NCBI GenBank assembly: GCA_018648445.1
Contig: JABGRG010000010.1
Span: forward strand, 45,586-56,430
Source: Rhodospirillales bacterium
Lineage (GTDB): Bacteria; Pseudomonadota; Alphaproteobacteria; Rhodospirillales_A; JACZKS01
Length of the DNA stretch: 10,845 nt
Direction: 5' to 3'
The first letter of the stretch is position 1, and every line of letters begins with the position of its first letter. Of the stretch, positions 6,760-10,845 are shown piece after piece. The position numbers were made by a program, and so were the translations under genes. The notes beneath the pieces were generated by a model. The model ran no database searches. It worked only from the letters and a program-made list of their open reading frames with translations, and had not been told where the DNA came from.

Positions 6760-7361
6760 GTGGAGGCGTCCTTGGAGACTTGCCAGCGAAAGCTCAGGAA
6801 ATGCTGGCTATTGCTACCAAAAACCTCGACAGACTAAACAACCTTGTGAACGATATATTGGATGTCGAAAAACTTGTTTCCGGCAATATGGCGTTCGATT
6901 TTCAATCCGTTGATTTGTTGGCCATTGCGCGAGAGGCCGTAGAAGAAAACCAAGGCTACGCCCAATCGTGCGGCATTGGATTTCGCTTTGCGGAGACCAC
7001 TTCTCACGTGAATGTGCACGGGGATAGTATGAAACTTGGTCAGGTGATTGCCAACTTGCTGTCAAATGCAGCCAAGTTTTCGGATAAAGGAAAAACCGTC
7101 GATGTCTCGCTTGCTGTGGACAACAACATAGCCAAGGTTTCGATCACCGACTATGGACCCGGTATTTCGAAAAACTTTCAAAGAAAATTTTTTCAAAGGT
7201 TTGCCCAAGCTGATGCCAGTGACACCCGTCAACAATCGGGGACAGGCCTAGGCTTATACATTTCAAAATCGATTATCGACGGTCATGGTGGTACCATTGG
7301 CTATGATACTCAAGAAGGCGTCGGCACAACTTTTTTCTTCACACTCAATGTTCTTGAATGA
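6738..7361 (+). CDS. Histidine kinase C-terminal part: HisKA helix 2 and HATPase_c domain
   Basis: Read from AAG at 6738, this frame continues the dimerisation domain (GSLGLLSGGVLGDLPAKAQE through LNNLVNDILDVEKLVSGNM). It then gives a complete ATP-binding domain: N-box QVIANLLSNAAKFSDKG, G1 DYGPGIS, F-box FFQRFAQAD and G2 GTGLGLYISKSI. It ends at TGA 7359-7361. The only in-frame start near the beginning is TTG at 6747, with AGGGG three bases before it, too close for a good ribosome site. It is therefore best read as the detached half of the kinase gene. All nucleotide-binding motifs are intact, which points to a recent break. Confidence 0.7.
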   Translation, partial: KGSLGLLSGGVLGDLPAKAQEMLAIATKNLDRLNNLVNDILDVEKLVSGNMAFDFQSVDLLAIAREAVEENQGYAQSCGIGFRFAETTSHVNVHGDSMKLGQVIANLLSNAAKFSDKGKTVDVSLAVDNNIAKVSITDYGPGISKNFQRKFFQRFAQADASDTRQQSGTGLGLYISKSIIDGHGGTIGYDTQEGVGTTFFFTLNVLE

Positions 7362-7405
7362 CGGCTTGGGGTCGATAGCGGTCTTCAACGTCATTCTAAA
7401 AACTA

Positions 7406-7430
7406 GTCTGCTTTGCGGGGCGAAGCGGAC
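7406..7430 (+). terminator. Hairpin downstream of the kinase, weak terminator candidate
   Basis: GTCTGCTT (7406-7413) can pair with AAGCGGAC (7423-7430) with one G-U pair and a 9-base loop, 45 bases after the kinase stop. No T-tract follows, so termination is uncertain. Confidence 0.25.
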
Positions 7431-7467
7431 GCCTCACTCCAAAACGTCTGTTTGCCTCTTGGGGTTT

Positions 7468-7515
7468 CGGTGACAGGGGTTCGGTGACAGTGCACGGATT
7501 ACGGTGACAGTGCAC
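7468..7515 (+). repeat. Triple CGGTGACAG short direct repeat
   Basis: CGGTGACAG occurs at 7468-7476, 7482-7490 and 7502-7510. The last two continue identically as TGCAC (to 7495 and 7515). The spacing is 14 and 20 bases. No gene is associated; a mobile-element end or a protein-binding array are both possible. Confidence 0.7.
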
Positions 7516-7526
7516 TAGTTCGGGAT

Positions 7527-7546
7527 CAAAGGGCCGAGGCCCTTTG
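7527..7546. repeat. Perfect hairpin CAAAGGGC-CGAG-GCCCTTTG
   Basis: An 8-base perfect stem with a 4-base loop sits directly before the first copy of the long dispersed repeat. No T-tract follows on either strand. Confidence 0.5.
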
Positions 7547-7665
7547 CGGATCTGGGCGGAGCCCGGTCTTTCTTTGATAATCGCGTTCAAGCGCCACGCA
7601 GGCTGCGCTCCCGCTTGGTCGCATAGTCGCTGCGCTCCGGGCTTGTTGTCGGGCGATGGGGGGTG
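7543..7665 (+). repeat. Dispersed repeat, copy 1 (about 125 bases)
   Basis: This stretch matches 8195-8320 in the same orientation over most of its length. Shared blocks are GGGCGGAGCCCGGTCTTT, GCGTTCAAGCGCCACGC, GCTGCGCTCCCGCTTGGTCG and CGCTGCGCTCCGGGCTTGTT. Inside it an approximately 26-base unit (beginning xCGCTGCGCTCC or GGCTGCGCTCC) is imperfectly repeated twice. It lies upstream of the first cold-shock promoter and carries no believable coding frame. Confidence 0.85.
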
Positions 7666-7727
7666 TGGGAGCGCTTGAGTGTGGCGGGGTTTGCGGCGTA
7701 GTTCGAGGGGTTCGGGGCTGTGGGGCA

Positions 7728-7755
7728 TTGACATTCTTACGAATTGTTCTACATA
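7728..7755 (+). promoter_or_regulatory. Promoter of cold-shock gene 1
   Basis: TTGACA at 7728-7733 and TACATA at 7750-7755 are separated by 16 bases. The same boxes, spacing and preceding GGGGCA occur before the second cold-shock gene, which strongly supports the call. The start of transcription is expected near 7762. Confidence 0.75.
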
Positions 7756-7761
7756 GCGCGC

Positions 7762-7905
7762 AGACGTGTTGCATTTGTTTAGTGTTGCCTAGATAGCCGA
7801 GTTTTCGATTACCTTGGTTATTCCCTGACGGTGTGAACGTTGGAACGGCCTTGCCGCCACGCTGTGTGGGGTGGGGAATCAAGACGCCTGTTAGAGGAAA
7901 TTATT
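7762..7905 (+). promoter_or_regulatory. Long structured 5' leader of cold-shock gene 1
   Basis: About 144 bases lie between the predicted start site and the ATG. The leader is conserved with that of gene 2, including GCATTTGTTT, CTTGGTTAT, GTGTGAACGTT and CGCCTGTTAGAGGAA. ATAGCCGAG (7793-7801) can pair with CTTGGTTAT (7813-7821). Long leaders are typical of cold-induced csp genes, where RNA structure controls translation. Confidence 0.6.
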
Positions 7906-8112
7906 ATGCCTACTGGTACAGTGAAGTGGTTTAACCCGACCAAGGGTTTTGGATTCATCGAGCCCGAAGATGGCGGCAACGACGCTTTCGTTCACATTTC
8001 GGCCGTCGAGCGCGCCGGACTGAGCACGCTCAACGAAGGTCAGAAAGTGTCCTATGAAGTCGTGCCGGGACAGAACGGCAAATCTTCTGCCGAGAACCTG
8101 TCTGTTCTCTAA
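7906..8112 (+). CDS. Cold-shock protein (CspA family), paralogue 1
   Basis: A 68-residue single cold-shock domain, the usual length. RNP1 is KGFGFI (13-18) and RNP2 is DAFVHIS (26-32), with the aromatic surface residues W8, F9, F15, F17, F28 and H30 for single-stranded RNA/DNA binding. Such proteins act as RNA chaperones and transcription antiterminators in the cytoplasm. AGAGGA at 7893-7898 is a good ribosome site for the ATG at 7906; frames extending upstream are non-coding. The first 48 residues are identical to paralogue 2 despite many synonymous differences; they differ in the last 20 ([11 protein letters not shown] versus [11 protein letters not shown]). Whether it is cold-induced cannot be told directly. 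Confidence 0.96.
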   Translation: MPTGTVKWFNPTKGFGFIEPEDGGNDAFVHISAVERAGLSTLNEGQKVSYEVVPGQNGKSSAENLSVL

Positions 8113-8126
8113 ATACGACGCGAAGC

Positions 8127-8154
8127 ATCGCCTCCAACTATTGTTGGGGGCGGT
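8127..8154 (+). terminator. Hairpin after cold-shock gene 1
   Basis: CGCCTCCAAC (8129-8138) pairs with GTTGGGGGCG (8143-8152) through a TATT loop with one G-U pair, extendable to 12 pairs (8127-8154). It begins 15 bases after the stop. No clean T-tract follows, so it may be a 3' stabilising structure or a weak terminator. Confidence 0.55.
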
Positions 8155-8194
8155 CGCCGTCTCATATTGGCGACGCAAATCCGGCGACGAGTCC

Positions 8195-8320
8195 CTTCGC
8201 GGATAGGGGCGGAGCCCGGTCTTTTTCTTCTGTATTGCGTTCAAGCGCCACGCTTCGCTGCGCTCCCGCTTGGTCGCTAGTCGCTGCGCTCCGGGCTTGT
8301 TGTCGAGGTTGGGGGGGTGG
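8195..8320 (+). repeat. Dispersed repeat, copy 2 (about 125 bases)
   Basis: Second copy of the repeat at 7543-7665, same orientation, starting 43 bases beyond the hairpin of cold-shock gene 1. TCGCTGCGCTCC occurs at 8255-8266 and 8281-8292, showing the internal 26-base tandem structure. The GGGC-GGA-GCCC element (8207-8217) followed by GGTCTTTTTCTTC resembles a weak terminator. Confidence 0.85.
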
Positions 8321-8365
8321 CCGCTGTTTTTATCCCGCAACCCAATTTAAAACCGCCCGGTCAGG

Positions 8366-8391
8366 GGGATACGGGGCTATTGTGGTATCCC
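8366..8391. promoter_or_regulatory. Operator-like inverted repeat upstream of the EamA gene
   Basis: GGGATAC (8366-8372) and GTATCCC (8385-8391) form a perfect 7-base inverted repeat with a 12-base spacer, centred about 55 bases before the EamA ATG. It could be a repressor site or a leader hairpin. No regulator gene is adjacent. Confidence 0.35.
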
Positions 8392-8432
8392 GTGTCCAGG
8401 TTGGACCCAACTCAGATTTGCGTTTCGAAGCC

Positions 8433-9311
8433 ATGAACCAGCGCACCCCCATATCCGGCCAGAATGCCGGGCAGGGTATTCTTTGGATGTTGGTGGCCAT
8501 GTTGTTGTTCGTAGGAATGGACACCATCGGCAAAGTGTTGGCTCAGACTTACCCCGTTTTCGAGATCGTGTGGGCGCGGTTTTTGTTTCAATTGCTGTTT
8601 ATGGCGCCGGTGATCTTGTCGGGGCTGCCGAACGTGGTCGTCAGCCAAAGCTACCGGCTTCAGGGCCTGCGGGCGATCATGGTCGTGTTGACCAACATGT
8701 CCATGATAACGGCCTTGCGGTTCATTCCCATGACCGAAGTCAGTGCGGTTGCGTCGGCTTCGCCGCTGATCGTGACGGCGCTGTCGGTGGTGTTGTTAGG
8801 CGAAAAGGTGGGGCTGCGCCGATGGTTAGGCGTGGTGATCGGATTTGTCGGCGTGCTTATTGTGATTAGGCCCGGCATGGGGCTGGTGCATCCGGCCACG
8901 GCCATACCGCTGGCGGCGGCGTTGTTCTACGCCATCAATCAGGTGACGACCCGGCGACTGGGCGCAATCGACAATCCGATGACGACGGTTTTCTATACCG
9001 CCCTGATCGGCTTCCTCGCCACCAGCATGACAATTCCGTTCGTGTGGACGATGCCCGAACCCGCGGGTTGGGGGCTTATGGCCAGCATGGGGATGTGCAG
9101 TTTCCTGGGCCAATATGCCAGCGTACGGGCTTTCCAGGCGGCACCGGCGGCAACGGTCACGCCGTTTAACTACACCATCTTGTTGTGGGCGACCTTGTCT
9201 GGATACATCGTTTTCGACGATTTTCCCGACGGATGGACCCTGCTTGGCGCCCTGGTCATCGTTGGCAGCGGGCTCTACATTTTCAATCGCAGCCGCGTGG
9301 CGTCGCGGTGA
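8433..9311 (+). CDS. EamA/DMT-superfamily membrane transporter
   Basis: A 292-residue integral inner-membrane protein with about ten hydrophobic segments, arranged as two EamA repeats (about 14-146 and 158-286). Visible family features are the end of repeat 1, ALRFIPMTEVSAVASASPLI then LLGEKVGLRRWLGVVIGF and IRPG, and the matching end of repeat 2, RAFQAAPAATVTPFNYTILL and GWTLLGALVIVGSGLYI. Members export amino acids, nucleosides or other metabolites; the substrate is unknown. The frame is open upstream to about 8235, but that part runs through the dispersed repeat, so the ATG at 8433 just before the first hydrophobic segment is chosen. Its ribosome site is weak (GAAG at 8427-8430). It sits between the two cold-shock genes with no clear functional link. 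Confidence 0.9.
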   Translation: MNQRTPISGQNAGQGILWMLVAMLLFVGMDTIGKVLAQTYPVFEIVWARFLFQLLFMAPVILSGLPNVVVSQSYRLQGLRAIMVVLTNMSMITALRFIPMTEVSAVASASPLIVTALSVVLLGEKVGLRRWLGVVIGFVGVLIVIRPGMGLVHPATAIPLAAALFYAINQVTTRRLGAIDNPMTTVFYTALIGFLATSMTIPFVWTMPEPAGWGLMASMGMCSFLGQYASVRAFQAAPAATVTPFNYTILLWATLSGYIVFDDFPDGWTLLGALVIVGSGLYIFNRSRVASR

Positions 9312-9365
9312 CGGGTAGTTAATAGGGGAGGATGCGGGTTAATTTCCGCTATTTTCAACGGGGCA

Positions 9366-9393
9366 TTGACATTTTGCAGATGTTCTTTACATA
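9366..9393 (+). promoter_or_regulatory. Promoter of cold-shock gene 2
   Basis: TTGACA (9366-9371) and TACATA (9388-9393) are separated by 16 bases, duplicating the arrangement before gene 1. An alternative -10, CATAAT at 9390-9395, has 18-base spacing. Transcription should start near 9400. Confidence 0.75.
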
Positions 9394-9399
9394 ATCGCG

Positions 9400-9540
9400 G
9401 GCGTGTCGCATTTGTTTTGTGTTACCTAAAATAACCGGTGTTCCGATTAGCTTGGTTATACCCTAACAGTGTGAACGTTTGTGAAAGCGCGTTGCCGCAT
9501 GGTGCGGTGCGCGAAGTTACGCCTGTTAGAGGAATTATTT
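9400..9540 (+). promoter_or_regulatory. Long structured 5' leader of cold-shock gene 2
   Basis: A leader of about 140 bases, homologous to that of gene 1. ATAACCGG (9431-9438) can pair with TTGGTTAT (9452-9459). Relative to gene 1 the A-U pair at the fourth position has become G-U there, so pairing is kept although the sequence changed. CCGCA/TGCGG forms a further small hairpin near the ribosome site. AGAGGAA precedes the ATG. Confidence 0.6.
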
Positions 9541-9750
9541 ATGCCTACTGGTACCGTTAAATGGTTTAACCCCACCAAGGGTTTCGGATTCATCGAGCCG
9601 GAAGACGGCGGCAACGACGCCTTCGTCCACATTTCGGCTGTTGAGCGCGCCGGCCTGAGCACGCTGAACGAAGGGCAGAAGGTCAACTACGAACTTCAGC
9701 CCGGACGGAACGGCAAATCCTCTGCCGAAAATCTGTCGGTCGTCGACTAA
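9541..9750 (+). CDS. Cold-shock protein (CspA family), paralogue 2
   Basis: A 69-residue single cold-shock domain with RNP1 KGFGFI (13-18) and RNP2 DAFVHIS (26-32). The first 48 residues are identical to paralogue 1, although I count about 16 synonymous changes there. The tail [20 protein letters not shown] ends VD instead of VL. Likely an RNA-binding chaperone. The ATG at 9541 follows AGAGGAA at a good distance. A strong intrinsic terminator follows directly, so this is a single-gene transcript. Confidence 0.96.
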   Translation: MPTGTVKWFNPTKGFGFIEPEDGGNDAFVHISAVERAGLSTLNEGQKVNYELQPGRNGKSSAENLSVVD

Positions 9751-9762
9751 AGAATTCGTTAG

Positions 9763-9804
9763 ACGCCGCCTCCGGCTTTGGTCAGAGGCGGCGTTTTCCG
9801 TTTT
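9763..9804 (+). terminator. Intrinsic terminator of cold-shock gene 2
   Basis: ACGCCGCCTC (9763-9772) pairs perfectly with GAGGCGGCGT (9785-9794) over 10 bases with a 12-base loop, followed by TTTTCCGTTTT. It lies 13 bases after the stop codon. Confidence 0.88.
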
Positions 9805-9875
9805 AAAGTGGTGAATCGCCGTGCGCGAAATGCGTTTTGGCGTTTTTTTTTGGCTTCCCGAAGCCACGCTGAATC

Positions 9876-9924
9876 GACCGCCTTCCTCAGGCTGTGTTTA
9901 TTAAGCCGTCTTCCTCAGGCGGTC
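9876..9924 (-). repeat. Inverted and direct repeat at the 3' end of ychJ
   Basis: GACCGCCT (9876-9883) and AGGCGGTC (9917-9924) are perfect inverted repeats. Inside, CCGxCTTCCTCAGGC occurs twice (9878-9892 and 9906-9920). The right arm includes the last ychJ codons and part of its stop, so the transcript end can fold. No T-tract follows on the minus strand. Confidence 0.45.
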
Positions 9925-10400
9925 CCGCAGCACTTCTTGTATTTTTTGCCCGAACCGCAGGGGCACGGTTCGTTGCGCCCGACCTTGGCCGCCGTTCTGG
10001 GCGGTTCCTTGGGGTCCACCTGCCCGTCGGCGCATTTCCACTGGCCGTCCTCGCGCACGAACATGGCCCGTTCGTGATGGATGCGCGCCTGGCCTTCCAA
10101 TTTGAAATGGGCGACGAATTCAACCGAGCCGGTGTCGTCCCCTTCGCCGCCGCCTTCGGTTGCGCGAATTTCAAGGCGCTGCCAGTCGGCAGCCGCCGCG
10201 TCCCGCGCGGTTTCTTCCGGGTCGTATTCGGCCCGCCCGGCGGCGTCCAGCGTCTTGCCCAGATAGTCGACGCTGCCCTGGGTGTAGGCGGTGAAGCGCG
10301 CGCGCATCTGCGCTTCGGCGGTTGGTGCGGGCAGGCCCGAAAGAAACGGCGCACAGCAATCGTCAAAAATTCGGCCGGAGCCGCACGGGCAGTTGGTCAT
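9915..10400 (-). CDS. ychJ: YchJ-family protein with two SEC-C zinc-binding motifs
   Basis: A 161-residue protein, the usual length of the YchJ (UPF0225) family. An N-terminal SEC-C motif has C4-x-C6 and C15-C16 ([13 protein letters not shown]). The central domain of about 25-135 includes [18 protein letters not shown] and [20 protein letters not shown]. The C-terminal SEC-C motif has C146-x-C148 and C157-C158 ([13 protein letters not shown]). SEC-C cysteines bind zinc and are known from the SecA tail. The cellular role of YchJ is not established. AGGA lies 10 bases before the ATG. The ytoQ-like gene ends 17 bases upstream on the same strand, suggesting an operon. Confidence 0.92.
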   Translation of the reverse strand: MTNCPCGSGRIFDDCCAPFLSGLPAPTAEAQMRARFTAYTQGSVDYLGKTLDAAGRAEYDPEETARDAAAADWQRLEIRATEGGGEGDDTGSVEFVAHFKLEGQARIHHERAMFVREDGQWKCADGQVDPKEPPRTAAKVGRNEPCPCGSGKKYKKCCGTA

Positions 10401-10417
10401 GAACTGGGTGTCCTTTG

Positions 10418-10845
10418 CTAATTGGAAGGCATTTGGCCGCGAATGACGTAGGCCAGTGTTTGTACGACCTGTTCAGGCGTTTCGCAAACGGCGCTCGCCG
10501 CCCCGTCCACTTCCTTGAGCGCGTGGGTCAGCGGTGCATCGTGAAGGGAAATCAGGGCCTTGCCCAGCGCGGCGGCGGTTCCGGCGTCGAAGGCCGCGTT
10601 CCACTGGCGGTATTTGTCGCCGAAACGCGCAACCACGATATCGGCTTCGCTGATCAGGGTGCGGGTGCGGATGCGGATGGCGTTCATCTTGGCCGCCTTG
10701 TGATCGTGCCAGAACTTCTTATCCTCGGCCCCCAGAATGGCGGCGGCGCAATCGTCGCTGTCTTCATGTACGCAAACGGGGCCATCCAGACGCACGGGAA
10801 GGTCGGCGTCCGCCACGCCCTGGGCGATGCGTTCGCGCCAATCGG
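10418..10845 (-). CDS. ytoQ: YtoQ-family protein (nucleoside 2-deoxyribosyltransferase-like), 5' partial
   Basis: The frame is open to the right edge; 141 residues are visible and family length suggests roughly a dozen N-terminal residues are missing. The GTG at 10816 is internal, because [10 protein letters not shown] before it fits the family. Recognisable blocks are [68 protein letters not shown] and [11 protein letters not shown]. The family is placed with nucleoside 2-deoxyribosyltransferase-like folds, but its substrate and pathway are unknown to me. Followed by ychJ after 17 bases. Confidence 0.88.
   Translation of the reverse strand, partial: DWRERIAQGVADADLPVRLDGPVCVHEDSDDCAAAILGAEDKKFWHDHKAAKMNAIRIRTRTLISEADIVVARFGDKYRQWNAAFDAGTAAALGKALISLHDAPLTHALKEVDGAASAVCETPEQVVQTLAYVIRGQMPSN

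Larger units (their letters stand above)
5650..7361 (+). pseudogene. Sensor histidine kinase, frameshifted after the H-box
   Basis: Two adjacent frames together make one membrane histidine kinase of about 570 residues. The first carries TM1, a periplasmic sensor domain, TM2, HAMP and the H-box SHELRTPLTS; the second carries the rest of HisKA and the whole ATPase domain. After the codon TCC (6733-6735) the expected Ile/Lys codons are represented by AC then AAG GGG TCG TTG. One base is missing at about 6736-6737, probably from ATC, which restores TSxKGSLGLLSGG. There is no canonical X-XXY-YYZ slippery heptamer here, so a disabling deletion or a sequencing error is more likely than programmed frameshifting. 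If the read is correct, neither half is a complete kinase. Confidence 0.8.

Noticed and set aside
7396..8340. Minus-strand frames giving NKPGAQRL...WRLNAI-type peptides
   Set aside because: They are translations of the two dispersed-repeat copies and of antisense csp sequence, not genes.
9334..9349. Terminator after the EamA gene (GCGG/CCGC hairpin)
   Set aside because: Only four base pairs with a short broken T-tract; too weak to call.
9842..9866. Terminator of ychJ at the TGGCTTC/GAAGCCA hairpin with a ten-base T-run
   Set aside because: On the minus strand, on which ychJ is transcribed, the hairpin is followed by A residues, so the polarity is wrong.

Overview
The window is chromosomal DNA of an alphaproteobacterium, most like the Rhodospirillales and relatives. 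The signs are high GC with G/C-rich third codon positions in the housekeeping genes, a fabI-aroC pair, and proteins of clearly alphaproteobacterial flavour (chorismate synthase, FabI, S4/FtsJ-type TlyA, YtoQ, YchJ). The species cannot be named from the sequence.

Layout, left to right. (1) 2-1234 (+): a zinc-dependent M20 amidohydrolase of the N-carbamoyl-amino-acid hydrolase / allantoate amidohydrolase group, lacking a few N-terminal residues at the edge. It is followed 8 bases later by a tlyA-type rRNA methyltransferase (1243-1992, +). (2) 1989-3897 (-): an operon fabI (enoyl-ACP reductase) then aroC (chorismate synthase). The tlyA and aroC stop codons overlap tail to tail. (3) 3898-4644: a 747-base gap with no conventional gene. 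On the minus strand it holds a good promoter, a 20-base tandem duplication carrying two overlapping mini-ORFs, a 12-base inverted repeat that covers the first mini-ORF start codon, and a hairpin plus T-tract. (4) 4645-7361 (+): a more AT-rich two-gene module, a periplasmic-binding-protein-like lipoprotein and a membrane sensor histidine kinase, with no permease, ATPase or response regulator nearby. The kinase is broken by an apparent one-base deletion just after its H-box. (5) 7362-9750: a repeat-rich stretch carrying two cold-shock protein genes with near-identical promoters, long 5' leaders and coding starts. They flank an EamA/DMT-type membrane exporter. A ~125-base dispersed repeat lies on each side of the first cold-shock gene, and three CGGTGACAG repeats lie upstream. 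(6) 9915-10845 (-): a ytoQ-like gene (5' end off the window) followed by a ychJ-like SEC-C protein gene, probably one operon.

Housekeeping functions (fatty-acid elongation, aromatic amino-acid synthesis, ribosome methylation, cold-shock RNA chaperones) frame an accessory-looking sensory module. The least explained parts are the structured minus-strand region upstream of fabI, the binding-protein/kinase pair, and the repeats around the cold-shock genes. I found no tRNA, rRNA, CRISPR array, transposase or integrase gene.
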